64,000 nt of DNA. Source: SW4 sp042466115. GTDB taxonomy: Bacteria; Pseudomonadota; Alphaproteobacteria; Rhodobacterales; Rhodobacteraceae. Positions 7,704 through 16,220 of this stretch are shown one piece after another. Location: contig NZ_JAXHBQ010000001.1 of assembly GCF_042466115.1 (NCBI RefSeq), positions 744,001 to 808,000 of the forward strand, read 5' to 3'. The position numbers were made by a program, and so were the translations under genes. Position 1 is the first letter of the stretch; each line of letters opens with the position of its first letter. The notes beneath the pieces were generated by a model. It was not told the origin of the DNA, searched no databases, and saw only the letters and a list, made by a program, of their open reading frames with translations.

Positions 7704-8864
7704 CTACTCTGCTGCCGCCGCCTCAAGGGCGCGATAAAGGGCCACGTTGGCGTTGTGTTCATCCAGCGTCACCGCAAAATTGTGCCCGTCCGCAGGGTTC
7801 AAGGTCTTGGCAACAAAGAAGATGTAATCGGTTTCTTCGGGGTTCATCACCGCCTCGATGCTTGCCCGCCCCGGATTGGCGATCGGGGTTGGTGGCAGAC
7901 CATTGATGACATAGGTGTTATAGGGTGTCTCGGCGCGCAGCTCGCTTTGGCGCAAGCCGCGGCCCAAAATGCCTTCGCCATTGGTAATGCCGTAAATCAC
8001 CGTCGGGTCGGTCTGCAACGGCATCCCCTGCAACAAGCGGTTTTCAAACACGCTGGCCACGGTGCCAACCTCGTCATAGCCGCCGGTTTCCTTCTCGACA
8101 ATAGATGCCAGAATCAACGCCTCCTCTGGAGTTTCCAACGGCAACCCATCCACGCGATTGGCCCAGGCCTCGGCCAGAAACGCAGCCTGCGCCGCAATCA
8201 TCTTCTCCAGAATCTCGGTCACATCATCGCCCGGCGCAAATTCATAACTGTCCGGCGCAAGCGACCCTTCGGCGGGCGTTTCGCCAATCTCGCCGGTCAG
8301 CACATCAATGCCATTCAGCGCCATCATCGCCTGCCAGCTGGTCACACCCTCGGCCAGAACCACACGATACTGGGTATCCCCCGCCTCGCGGACCGTGGCA
8401 AAAACGCTTGGTATTTCCTCACCCGCAGGGTCAAACTCGGCCAGTTCAACATAGCGGTTGGTTGCAGGATCAAGCTCGCGGATTTGCACCTGATTGCGCA
8501 CAACACCGATGCGATAGACCACTTCGGTGCCGCAAGTGCTGCGCCCCGTCCCCGTCACGATACCCACGATATCTTCCATCGAGGCACCTTCCGGCACCAG
8601 AAAACTCCCCGCCTTCAACTGCGATGTGCGCTCGGAATAATCCGATCCCATGCGAAAAATCGCCGGTGACTTGATCGCACCCTGCTCGGCAAGCGTTTCA
8701 CTGACGCGGCGCATGTTCGACCCGTCCGCGACATTGAGGCAAATCGCCTGATCAAGCGGCCCTTCAGCGGAATACTCGTTCATCCCCCAAAGAATGACGC
8801 CGCCCACAAGGAACAGCGCCACTATCAGAAACGTCAGCCCGTTGGCCGCGATATGCTTCCACAT
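7704..8864 (-). CDS. mltG: Endolytic murein transglycosylase MltG
   Basis: 386 aa. One N-terminal membrane helix (residues about 9-28, TFLIVALFLVGGVILWG) anchors a periplasmic YceG/MltG domain. The catalytic block ILASIVEKETG holds the expected glutamate (E257), followed by VFENRLLQGMPLQTDPTVIY and PYNTYVINGLPPTPIANPG, all family hallmarks. It cuts nascent glycan strands near the membrane and so sets their length. Its ATG directly abuts the fabF stop, and this fabF-mltG pairing is common in alphaproteobacteria. A terminator follows it. Confidence 0.95.
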   Translation of the reverse strand: MWKHIAANGLTFLIVALFLVGGVILWGMNEYSAEGPLDQAICLNVADGSNMRRVSETLAEQGAIKSPAIFRMGSDYSERTSQLKAGSFLVPEGASMEDIVGIVTGTGRSTCGTEVVYRIGVVRNQVQIRELDPATNRYVELAEFDPAGEEIPSVFATVREAGDTQYRVVLAEGVTSWQAMMALNGIDVLTGEIGETPAEGSLAPDSYEFAPGDDVTEILEKMIAAQAAFLAEAWANRVDGLPLETPEEALILASIVEKETGGYDEVGTVASVFENRLLQGMPLQTDPTVIYGITNGEGILGRGLRQSELRAETPYNTYVINGLPPTPIANPGRASIEAVMNPEETDYIFFVAKTLNPADGHNFAVTLDEHNANVALYRALEAAAAE

Positions 8865-10124
8865 CTAACGGACTTTCCCGAACAGCACGCTGGCATTGGT
8901 GCCGCCAAACCCGAAACTGTTGGACAGGGCCACGTTGATCTCGCGCTCAACTTTTTTGTTGGGGGCCAGATCAACCTTCGTTTCAACGGCAGGGTTGTCC
9001 AGATTGATCGTTGGCGGGGCCACCTGATCACGGATCGCAAGGATCGCAAAAATCCCCTCAATCGCGCCAGCCGCGCCCAGCAAGTGCCCCGTCATCGACT
9101 TGGTCGACGACATCGTGACCTTGCCCGCGTGATCCCCCATCATCCGCTCGACCGCGCCCAATTCGATGGTATCGGCCATCGTGCTGGTGCCATGAGCGTT
9201 GATGTAATCCAGATCCTTGGGTTCCAACCCCGCATCCTCAAGTGCCGCGCGCATTGACCGCTCGCCGCCCTCGCCATCTTCCGATGGGGCGGTGATGTGA
9301 TAGGCATCACCCGACATGCCATAGCCCAGCACCTCGGCGTAAATCTTGGCACCGCGCGCCTTGGCGTGTTCATATTCTTCCAACACGACCATACCCGCAC
9401 CCTCGCCCATGACAAACCCGTCACGATCCGCGTCATAGGGGCGGCTTGCGGCCTTGGGATCATCGGCGCGTTTGGTGGATAGCGCCTTGCAGGCGTTGAA
9501 CCCGGCAATGCCAATCTCGCAAATCGTCGCTTCGGCCCCGCCGGCAATCATCACATCGGCCGCGCCGTATTTGATGATCCGCGCGGCATCGCCCATGGCA
9601 TGCGCCCCCGTGGAACAGGCCGTGACAACCGCGTGGTTTGGGCCCTTGAACCCGTATTTGATGGCGATCTGGCCGGAGATCAGGTTGATCAAGGCACCGG
9701 GAACAAAGAACGGCGACACGCGGCGCGGCCCCTTTTCCTTCATCATGACAGCGGTTTGCGCGATGGAATTCAGCCCGCCAATACCCGATCCTGCCAACAC
9801 GCCCGTGCGATTGAACTGTTCCTCGGTTTCCGGCGCCCAGCCGGAATCCTCGACGGCCTGCTGCGCCGCAGCCATGCCATAAAGAATGAACGTATCTACC
9901 TTGCGCTGCTCCTTGGGCTCCATGTATTTGGCCGCGTCAAACGTGCCATCGCTGCCATCGCCATGCTTGACCTCGCAGGCATATGTGGTCGCAAACCCTT
10001 CGGGATCGAACTGCGTGATCGGACCGGCACCGGACTGGCCATCCAGAATACGTTTCCAGCTTTCTTCAACACCATCAGCCAATGGTGTGACCAATCCCAA
10101 TCCCGTGACGACTACTCGGCGCAT
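8865..10124 (-). CDS. fabF: Beta-ketoacyl-ACP synthase II
   Basis: 419 aa, complete KAS II. The Cys-His-His triad is present: C170 in VVTACSTGAHAMGDA, H311 in NAHGTSTMADTIE, H347 in SMTGHLLGAAGAIE. It condenses malonyl-ACP with acyl-ACP in fatty-acid elongation and, in bacteria generally, handles the palmitoleoyl to vaccenoyl step. It sits 150 bp behind acpP, past a terminator, and its stop touches the start codon of mltG, so those two are co-transcribed. Length and motifs are normal. Confidence 0.96.
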   Translation of the reverse strand: MRRVVVTGLGLVTPLADGVEESWKRILDGQSGAGPITQFDPEGFATTYACEVKHGDGSDGTFDAAKYMEPKEQRKVDTFILYGMAAAQQAVEDSGWAPETEEQFNRTGVLAGSGIGGLNSIAQTAVMMKEKGPRRVSPFFVPGALINLISGQIAIKYGFKGPNHAVVTACSTGAHAMGDAARIIKYGAADVMIAGGAEATICEIGIAGFNACKALSTKRADDPKAASRPYDADRDGFVMGEGAGMVVLEEYEHAKARGAKIYAEVLGYGMSGDAYHITAPSEDGEGGERSMRAALEDAGLEPKDLDYINAHGTSTMADTIELGAVERMMGDHAGKVTMSSTKSMTGHLLGAAGAIEGIFAILAIRDQVAPPTINLDNPAVETKVDLAPNKKVEREINVALSNSFGFGGTNASVLFGKVR

Positions 10125-10221
10125 ATTCTGCCCTTACCTTCTGGGTTTCATTGGCCCCGTGATACCGCAGGCGACTGCCAATGGGCAAGGGCAAGGGCAC
10201 GGCGGATTCCTGCCCTTTACA

Positions 10222-10252
10222 TACAAAAACGGCGCCCGATTGGACGCCGTTC
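10222..10252 (-). terminator. Terminator after acpP
   Basis: On the minus strand AACGGCG and CGCCGTT arms (7 bp) enclose a 10-base loop and are followed by TTTTTGTATG. It lies 24 bp past the acpP stop and would uncouple the abundant acpP message from fabF. Confidence 0.85.
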
Positions 10253-10274
10253 CCGCAATTGTGTCTGCGAAAGC

Positions 10275-10508
10275 TTAGGACGCTTCAGAGATAAACTTGA
10301 CCGCATCACCGAACGACTGAATTGTTTCGGCGGCATCATCAGGGATTTCGATCCCGAATTCTTCTTCAAAGGCCATGACCAGTTCAACGGTATCAAGGCT
10401 GTCCGCCCCCAGGTCGTCGATGAACGAGGCGTTTTCAACAACCTTGTCTTCTTCCACACCCAAGTGCTCAACTACGATTTTGCGCACACGATCTGCAACG
10501 TCGCTCAT
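10275..10508 (-). CDS. acpP: Acyl carrier protein
   Basis: 77 aa, highly acidic four-helix carrier protein. The phosphopantetheine attachment serine is S37 in LGADSLDTVELVMAFEEEFG, and the N-terminus MSDVADRVRKIVVEHLGV is typical. It carries growing acyl chains for the Fab enzymes encoded on either side. The gene order fabD-fabG-acpP-fabF is the classical bacterial cluster. A strong terminator follows and a 179-bp gap precedes it, which fits an own promoter for high expression. Confidence 0.97.
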   Translation of the reverse strand: MSDVADRVRKIVVEHLGVEEDKVVENASFIDDLGADSLDTVELVMAFEEEFGIEIPDDAAETIQSFGDAVKFISEAS

Positions 10509-10687
10509 GTTTATTCCTTACATAGTGCTGGGCTTGCGCCCGTTTTGCGTTGCCCCGCAGGGCGGCTCTTGTACCCCGGCGTTGGGGCGAAACCGACTGC
10601 GCGCATGCGCGCCTTCCGGCAAATCTGCGCCCCCTTTAGCAGAGATTTCCGCCAAGGCAAACGCTTTCAATTCCCCGCTTGGGGTCA

Positions 10688-11425
10688 TCACAACATGGCC
10701 ATACCGCCATTCACATGCAAGGTCGCACCGGTGACATAACCCGCCTGCGGACTTGCCAGATAGAGTGCAGCCGCAGCAATTTCTTCTGGCGTCCCCATAC
10801 GGCCCGCAGGGATTTGCACGTTGATTTTGTCTTTCTGCTCGTTCGTCAGCGCATCCGTCATTGCCGTCGCAATAAAGCCCGGCGCAATGCAATTTACAGT
10901 GATCCCGCGGCTGGCAACCTCGTAAGCTATAGATTTGCTCATTCCGACCATACCTGCCTTGGAGGCCGCGTAATTGGCCTGCCCCGGATTACCCGTAGTC
11001 CCAACGATGGACGAAATGTTGATAATCCGGCCCCAACGCGCCTTCATCATGCCGCGCATGACACCACGACACAGACGCATGGTGCTGGTCAGGTTTACCT
11101 CGATCACCTGCGCCCATTCTTCGTCCGACATGCGCATGAACAGATTATCGCGAGTGATTCCGGCGTTATTCACCAGCACATCAACCGATCCCATCGCTTC
11201 AATCGCCTGCTTGGGTAGGTTGGTCACGGCCTCGGCATCACTCAAATTGCACGACAGCACATGCGCCCGTTCACCCAGTTCCGCAGCCAAAGCCTCGAGC
11301 GGTTCAACCCGCGTGCCGCTTAGGCCCACCGTTGCGCCAGCCCCGTGCAACGCCTTAGCGATCTCGCCACCAATACCGCCAGACGCCCCTGTCACCAGCG
11401 CATTTTTTCCTGTCAAATCAAACAT
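10688..11425 (-). CDS. fabG: 3-oxoacyl-ACP reductase
   Basis: 245 aa from the ATG at 11425 (MFDLTGKNALVTG), the usual FabG length; an ATG six codons upstream is an alternative. Short-chain dehydrogenase fold: NADP-binding TGASGGIG (residues 12-19), NNAG at 86-89, and the S-Y-K catalytic set S139, Y152, K156 in NISSIVG and NYAASKAG. C-terminus GYVTGATLHVNGGMAML is characteristic. It reduces beta-ketoacyl-ACP in the elongation cycle. It follows fabD by only 26 bp and is presumably in one transcript with it. Confidence 0.95.
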   Translation of the reverse strand: MFDLTGKNALVTGASGGIGGEIAKALHGAGATVGLSGTRVEPLEALAAELGERAHVLSCNLSDAEAVTNLPKQAIEAMGSVDVLVNNAGITRDNLFMRMSDEEWAQVIEVNLTSTMRLCRGVMRGMMKARWGRIINISSIVGTTGNPGQANYAASKAGMVGMSKSIAYEVASRGITVNCIAPGFIATAMTDALTNEQKDKINVQIPAGRMGTPEEIAAAALYLASPQAGYVTGATLHVNGGMAML

Positions 11426-11451
11426 ATGGTTTTCTTTCTTCATTCTCTACA

Positions 11452-12384
11452 TTAAGCAAGCGCGGCGGCTGCTGCCACATCTTCGGGCCCACCTACGGCG
11501 CGGGTTTCAATGTCGCGGTTGATCCGCTTGATCATGCCGGACAGCGCCTTGCCCGCTCCGATCTCCCAGGCCTCGGTCACGCCCTGTGTGCCCATCCACA
11601 TGACACTCTCGCGCCAGCGCACAGACCCGGTGACCTGTTCAACCAGCAATGCGCGGATCGTGTCCACATCGCTCACCGCTTCGGCGCGCACATTGGCAAC
11701 AAGCGGCACCTTGGGCGCGGCAATCGCAACATCTGCCAAAGCCTGCGCCATCACATCAGCGGCAGGGGCCATCAGGGCCGAATGGAACGGCGCGCTGACG
11801 GGTAGCAGCAGGGCCCGCTTGGCACCCTTTTCCTTGGCGATGACCAGTGCGCGCTCAACAGCAGCCTTGTGGCCCGACACAACAACCTGCGACGGATCGT
11901 TATCATTGGCCGCCTGACAGACCTCGCCCTGTGCGGCTTCCTCGGCCACCGCCTTGGCTGTCTCGAAATCCAAGCCCAGTAGCGCCGCCATGGCGCCAAC
12001 ACCAACCGGCACCGCGTCCTGCATCGCCTTGCCACGTATCCGCAGCAGGCGGGCGGTATCCGCAATACTCAGGGCACCAGCCGCCGCCAGTGCGGAGTAT
12101 TCGCCCAGCGAATGCCCCGCCACAAACGACGCCGCCGCGATCGTCACGCCTTCGGCCTCAAGCGCGCGCATCGCGGCCAGTGATGTGGCCATCAATGCAG
12201 GTTGGGCGTTGGCTGTCAGGGTCAGATCGGCAATGTCGCCCTCCCATATCAGCGTGGACAGCTTTTCGCCCAGCGCCTCGTCAACTTCGTCAAACACCGC
12301 GCGCGCGGCAGGATAGGCATCGGCCAATGCCTTGCCCATGCCGATGGTCTGCGCACCCTGCCCCGGAAATACAAATGCCCGCAT
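11452..12384 (-). CDS. fabD: Malonyl-CoA:ACP transacylase
   Basis: 310 aa from the ATG at 12384 (MRAFVFPGQGAQ) with GGGAGAGG upstream; the frame is open for 42 more codons without family sequence. GQGAQ near the N-terminus, the nucleophile S92 in AGHSLGEYSAL, and H201 in VSAPFHSALM mark the transacylase. It loads malonyl groups onto ACP. First gene of the fab cluster, divergent from the b561-YceI gene, with about 150 bp of shared promoter region. Confidence 0.95.
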   Translation of the reverse strand: MRAFVFPGQGAQTIGMGKALADAYPAARAVFDEVDEALGEKLSTLIWEGDIADLTLTANAQPALMATSLAAMRALEAEGVTIAAASFVAGHSLGEYSALAAAGALSIADTARLLRIRGKAMQDAVPVGVGAMAALLGLDFETAKAVAEEAAQGEVCQAANDNDPSQVVVSGHKAAVERALVIAKEKGAKRALLLPVSAPFHSALMAPAADVMAQALADVAIAAPKVPLVANVRAEAVSDVDTIRALLVEQVTGSVRWRESVMWMGTQGVTEAWEIGAGKALSGMIKRINRDIETRAVGGPEDVAAAAALA

Positions 12385-12533
12385 CGCGGCCTCTCCCTTT
12401 TTGTTTTGTGAATACCTAGCCTGCCCGCGCCCACAGCACAAGAAAGTGCGCAGATGCACAGACCCGCACGCATGATCGCCGATTGCGCCAGCGTTCGGCG
12501 CAGGGTTCATTGGGGCAAATCAAAGGATACGCC

Positions 12534-13730
12534 ATGCCCGCCACAAACACCGCCACCCGCTACGGATCTGTCACCAAGGGTTTTCACTGGCTTACCGCCT
12601 TGCTGATCGTCACCGTGATTCCCCTTGGGATATTCGCCCATGACGCGCCCTTTGCCACCGATGCGGAACTGTCGCGCAAGGCACTGCTGTTCTCGCTGCA
12701 CAAAACCGTGGGCGTGACGATCTTTTTCACTGCCCTTGCGCGGATCGTCTGGGCGCTGACCCAGACCAAACCCGCGGGCCTGCATCCCGAACGGCGCGCC
12801 GAAACCTTTCTGGCGGACACCGTCCACTGGCTGCTTTATGCCTCGCTGGTGCTGGTGCCGCTGACAGGCTGGATTCACCACGCCGCCAGCACTGGTTTCG
12901 CACCGATCTTCTGGCCCTTCGGCCAGTCCCTGCCCTTTGTGCCCAAGGATGAATCCCTGTCCGCAACCTTTGCGACTTTGCATTTCCTGTTTGAACGGGT
13001 CATGGTGCTGTCGATCGTCCTGCATGTCGCGGGCGCATTGAAACACCACCTTGTCGACAAGGACGTCACCTTGCTGCGCATGTGGTTCGGGACCACCACA
13101 GGGGGAATGGCCGGTCCCAAACACGGGCTCTTGCCACTCCTTGGGGCGGCCGGCGTCTATGCCATCGCGTTGGGGATCGGCACATCACTGGGCTTTTTCG
13201 CCCCGCACAACGATGAACCTGCGCCCACAGCCCTGACCCAAGTCGCATCCGATTGGACAGTTCAGGACGGCACCCTCTCCATCACCGTCACCCAGTTTGG
13301 CAGCCCCGTCACGGGAACATTTGCCGACTGGACCGCCGCGATCACCTTTGACGAATCCGCCACGCAAGACGCGGGTGAGGTCACAGTCACCATTGCCATC
13401 AATTCGCTGACACTTGGATCCGTCACCGATCAGGCGATGGGCGCGGATTTCTTTGATGCGGCCACACACCCCACCGCGACATTCACCGCACCGATCACGC
13501 GAAACGCCGAAGCCTACAGCGCCAACGGCACGCTGACCCTGAAAGGGGCCAGCGCCCCTGTCGCCCTACCCTTCGCGCTGGTGCTGGAGGATGACACCGC
13601 AACCATGACGGCCGCCATAACGCTGGACCGGCGCACCTTTGGGATCGGTGACAACATGCCCGAGGAAAACAACCTTGGCTTTGCCGTTGATGTGAATATC
13701 GCGCTGACAGCCACGCGCACCACTCAATAA
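12534..13730 (+). CDS. Cytochrome b561 - YceI fusion protein
   Basis: 398 aa from the ATG at 12534 (MPATNTATRYGS), which has AAAGGA upstream. Residues 10-185 are a four-helix cytochrome b561 (CybB-like) domain with candidate haem histidines H18, H56, H150 and H164. A further membrane helix (about 201-222) leads into a periplasmic YceI lipocalin-like domain (about 236-396: DWTVQDGTLSITVTQFG, DFFDAATHPTATFTAPI). In Escherichia coli these are separate neighbouring genes (yceJ, yceI), so the fusion supports a joint role, probably in quinone or isoprenoid-linked electron transfer. A second YceI gene lies convergently downstream. Confidence 0.88.
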   Translation: MPATNTATRYGSVTKGFHWLTALLIVTVIPLGIFAHDAPFATDAELSRKALLFSLHKTVGVTIFFTALARIVWALTQTKPAGLHPERRAETFLADTVHWLLYASLVLVPLTGWIHHAASTGFAPIFWPFGQSLPFVPKDESLSATFATLHFLFERVMVLSIVLHVAGALKHHLVDKDVTLLRMWFGTTTGGMAGPKHGLLPLLGAAGVYAIALGIGTSLGFFAPHNDEPAPTALTQVASDWTVQDGTLSITVTQFGSPVTGTFADWTAAITFDESATQDAGEVTVTIAINSLTLGSVTDQAMGADFFDAATHPTATFTAPITRNAEAYSANGTLTLKGASAPVALPFALVLEDDTATMTAAITLDRRTFGIGDNMPEENNLGFAVDVNIALTATRTTQ

Positions 13731-13763
13731 AAAAAGGGCCGCGCGATCTTCACCGCGCGGCCC
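13729..13763 (-). terminator. Terminator for the minus-strand yceI gene
   Basis: A 10-bp GC stem (GGGCCGCGCG with CGCGCGGCCC, 8-base loop) is followed on the minus strand by TTTTTTT. It starts at the TAA of the convergent b561-YceI gene. The T-tract is only on the minus side, so it serves yceI best. Confidence 0.85.
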
Positions 13764-13783
13764 CATTCGTGCAGGTGACGGGC

Positions 13784-14365
13784 TTACTCCGCCTTCATGG
13801 CCTCGATGGAAATCATCACGCTGACTTCATCGCCCACGAACGGTGCAAAGGCCCCGACATTGAAATCCGAACGCAGCAGCGTTGTCGTCGCATCAAAGCC
13901 CGCCCAGGGCTTTTCCGCCATCGGATGATTTCCCGCCTGGTTCAACACGGCGTCCAGCACGACCGATTTGGTCACACCATTCAGCGTCAGATCACCGGTG
14001 ATCAGCGCGGTGTTGTCGCCCGTGACCTCGATCCCTGTGGATGTGAACGTCACCATCTCCTCGGCATCCGCGCCAAAGAAATCGCCTGACATAAAGTGCT
14101 CAAACCGCGCTTCCCAGCCTGTCATCATGCTGGTGACGGGCATGGACACCGTGACCGAGGACGCGGCAGGATCTTCGGCGTCAAAGGCGATCTCGCCCGC
14201 GAAACCGGAAAACATCCCGTAAGTCGTGGAATAGCCAAGGTGGTCATAGCTGAACACGATCTGGCTGTGGCTGGAATCCAGAACATAGGCTTCGGGAGCG
14301 GCCAGCGCGGGTGTCGCGAACATTGCTGTGGCAAGGGCGGCCGGGGCAATAAACTTGGAGATCAT
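13784..14365 (-). CDS. YceI family periplasmic protein
   Basis: 193 aa from the ATG at 14365 with AAGGA upstream. A cleavable signal peptide (MISKFIAPAALATAMFATPA, probable cut after ALA) precedes a YceI domain: YVLDSSHSQIVFSYDHLGYS, SMMTGWEARFEHFMSGDFF (read with standard family spacing), and GDLTLNGVTKSVVLDAVLN. YceI folds are lipocalin-like and bind isoprenoids such as polyprenyl pyrophosphate or ubiquinone. Its neighbour across the terminator carries the same domain fused to cytochrome b561, which makes a functional pair likely. The specific ligand cannot be read from sequence. Confidence 0.9.
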   Translation of the reverse strand: MISKFIAPAALATAMFATPALAAPEAYVLDSSHSQIVFSYDHLGYSTTYGMFSGFAGEIAFDAEDPAASSVTVSMPVTSMMTGWEARFEHFMSGDFFGADAEEMVTFTSTGIEVTGDNTALITGDLTLNGVTKSVVLDAVLNQAGNHPMAEKPWAGFDATTTLLRSDFNVGAFAPFVGDEVSVMISIEAMKAE

Positions 14366-14460
14366 ATCTGTGGTCCTTCGGGTTGGTTGAATTTCCAGAC
14401 ACCTACTGTGCCCGCGCGCCCGGACAAACTCCGCAAATCCGAACAGACCCTGTTCAAAAA

Positions 14461-14920
14461 CAAAAGGGGCGGCCACCGGCCACCCCTTTGCAGTGGATGA
14501 TGCAGCACTGAACTGAGTGCTGTTCAGGGCAACACGATGATAAATATCCACCTCCTGAAGATTTTTTCGAGAGGAGGATGCGACGATTGTCGGCTGTGCG
14601 GACTTTGCTGCCGTTGCCAAACGTCAATAAGCAGGGCGGTCGGCGGCCCGTGGGTTGGCGATAAGTCGGTGCCGCTATGGCGCTTGATGGTGGCCAAGCA
14701 CATCTTCCGGACCGGCATCGCGCGCGGTTGGCAAAATCGCCGACCCGTGGGGACGGGCCGACGATCGCCCGGCGGCTGCGCCTTGATTCCGGGCGGGTCT
14801 GCCTCCCAAAGCAAGCGTCAGTTGGGGCTCGAAGCGGCCATTGCCGCTCCGAACCCCCTGCGGAGTCTAACATGCATCATTTACCGCAAGGGGCTGGCGG
14901 CCACTGGCCACCCCCTTGTT
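14461..14920. repeat. Composite repeat unit with flanking inverted repeats
   Basis: The yceI upstream gap (14366-14938) is filled mainly by this unit. About 45 bp at 14461-14508 recur in inverted, diverged form at 14870-14920: both contain AGGGG, a GGCCA/TGGCC hairpin and a shared ATGATGCA/TGCATCAT end. Between them are a CAGCACTGAACTGAGTGCTG hairpin (from about 14501), an AGGAGG/CCTCCT hairpin near 14549-14577 and copy 2 of repeat family B. No open frame with a ribosome site is convincing. It looks like a decayed mobile unit or a cluster of repeats. Confidence 0.55.
14597..14808 (+). repeat. Dispersed repeat family B, copy 2
   Basis: About 212 bp, closest to copy 1 at 5558-5766. The long stem is formed by 14641-14662 and 14736-14760 (CGGCCCGT-GGGTTGGCGAT against ATCGCCGACCC-ACGGGCCG). 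Weaker similarity to copy 1 continues about 40 bp further (GGGGCTCGAAGCGGCC). It is central in the composite unit 14461-14920. Confidence 0.8.
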
Positions 14921-14938
14921 TCCAAAATGTCGATGCGA

Positions 14939-15571
14939 TCAGGCAGCCGATGCAAATGTCGGCACGGCCTTGGGGTGATGATCAGGGCGCACCTCGTTGG
15001 TGATGATCAAATCACGGCCCAAACGGTTGCGCAGCGCGTCCAGTTCGTGCGTGGCGCCTGTGACGACTTCAATCGTTTCAGGCGAATTGCGATAGGCCAT
15101 CAGCAGGCGGCTTTGGGTCACGCCACGGTCTAGATAGACCGCGCCGATTGCATCGAACCCGTAACGACCCACAAGGTTGCTGCGGCCAGCACGGTTGCGC
15201 ACAACTTCGCGCACCTCGCCAAGGGCGGTATCAACCTGGATTTCGACCTGCGTGCCGCGGCTGGCAAAATTCAGCAGCATCAGAGACAGGCCCGCCATGA
15301 CGATGGACGCGATCAGTTTCATGGTCACGACATCACCACCAAAAGCGGCACCTGGCATGATCCACAGGCCCAAGGCCGAAATCGCAAAGACCACAGCCAT
15401 GAACCACGCAGCACCCTGCATGATCAATACACGGGTCGGCGTGCGGGTTGTCGGTTTGATGATATAACCCCAGTAGGTTTCGTCGACACTCACGGCATTG
15501 CGCGACGATGGCGCGCGGCCCACTTTCATGTCGGAACGGTCAAAAGCGTCAAAGCTTGGCATTGCAGTCAT
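14939..15571 (-). CDS. Conserved hypothetical two-helix membrane protein
   Basis: 210 aa from the ATG at 15571 (MTAMPSFDAFDRSD), which has GGGTGA upstream. Residues about 1-45 are soluble; two membrane helices follow (about 54-77 GAAWFMAVVFAISALGLWIM and 86-103 LIASIVMAGLSLMLLNF), then a cytoplasmic or periplasmic C-terminal domain of about 105 residues with VEIQVDTALGEVREVVRNR and GRYGFDAIGAVYLDRG. I do not recognise a named family; proteins like this appear common in Rhodobacteraceae. It diverges from rpsF across about 270 bp. No catalytic motif is visible. Confidence 0.75.
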   Translation of the reverse strand: MTAMPSFDAFDRSDMKVGRAPSSRNAVSVDETYWGYIIKPTTRTPTRVLIMQGAAWFMAVVFAISALGLWIMPGAAFGGDVVTMKLIASIVMAGLSLMLLNFASRGTQVEIQVDTALGEVREVVRNRAGRSNLVGRYGFDAIGAVYLDRGVTQSRLLMAYRNSPETIEVVTGATHELDALRNRLGRDLIITNEVRPDHHPKAVPTFASAA

Positions 15572-15702
15572 GTCTGTCACCCATCGTTTTTGCGTTGACC
15601 CTATGCTGGGTGGCAATCAGGGCAGAAACGGGGCAGACGCGCGGCGCCGAGAAGGTAATGTTTCGTTAAGGATTGGGCAAAGCAGGCCGCACATCACAAC
15701 GC

Positions 15703-15730
15703 TTGCACCCGTCCCGCGCCCATGTATAAG
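15703..15730 (+). promoter_or_regulatory. Candidate promoter of rpsF-rpsR-rplI
   Basis: TTGCAC (15703-15708) and TATAAG (15725-15730) are separated by 16 bases, about 110 bp before the rpsF start. The -10 match is good, the -35 match is weak. Confidence 0.4.
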
Positions 15731-15778
15731 GCCGCTACCTTTTGCAAAGTTTTATGAACTGCGCAGTCTCTCGTGGGT

Positions 15779-15799
15779 GGGGTGCAAAAGGATCACCCC
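15779..15799 (+). promoter_or_regulatory. Hairpin in rpsF leader, possible S6:S18 control site
   Basis: GGGGTG (15779-15784) can pair with CACCCC (15794-15799) around CAAAAGGAT in the 5' leader, 42 bp before rpsF. Ribosomal protein operons encoding S6 and S18 often have an autoregulatory leader; whether this hairpin is it is inference. Confidence 0.3.
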
Positions 15800-15840
15800 C
15801 CGCCCTTTGAAATGCGCCGATATGAATGAATGGAGACCGC

Positions 15841-16194
15841 ATGCCGCTGTATGAGCATGTTATGATTGCGCGTCAGGACCTGTCCAACACGCAAGCCGAA
15901 AGCCTGATCGAACACTTCGGAACCGTTCTTGCCGACAATGGCGGCAAATTGCTCGAGAACGAATACTGGGGCGTCAAAACGATGGCCTACAAGATCAACA
16001 AGAACCGCAAGGGCCACTATGCCTTCCTGCGCACCGATGCACCCGCAACGGCTATTCAGGAAATGGAGCGTCTGATGCGCCTGCATGACGATGTCATGCG
16101 TGTGCTGACCATCAAGGTCGATGCCCACGAAGAAGGCCCCAGCGTTCAGATGCAAAAGCGTGACGAACGTGGCGACCGCCGCGAACGCCGCTAA
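15841..16194 (+). CDS. rpsF: 30S ribosomal protein S6
   Basis: 117 aa from ATG 15841 (MPLYEHVMIARQDLSN), with TGGAG just upstream. The S6 fold is clear: N-terminal strand MPLYEHVMIARQD, ENEYWGVKTMAYKINKNRKG in the middle, and LHDDVMRVLTIKVD near the end, followed by a short basic tail (DERGDRRERR). S6 binds S18 and the 16S rRNA platform. First gene of an rpsF-rpsR-rplI operon with short gaps; a leader of about 110 nt may hold regulation. Confidence 0.97.
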   Translation: MPLYEHVMIARQDLSNTQAESLIEHFGTVLADNGGKLLENEYWGVKTMAYKINKNRKGHYAFLRTDAPATAIQEMERLMRLHDDVMRVLTIKVDAHEEGPSVQMQKRDERGDRRERR

Positions 16195-16220
16195 GTTAGA
16201 TCAGGAAAGGACCATAACCC

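Noticed and set aside
7653..8669. A 338-codon open frame opposite mltG
   Set aside because: Antisense shadow of a clear MltG gene; the composition is arginine- and histidine-rich as expected for an opposite frame.
14454..14873. A 139-codon frame on the minus strand over repeat copy 2
   Set aside because: It crosses hairpins and the repeat stem, has no ribosome site, and its product shares only low-complexity words with frames in the other copies.
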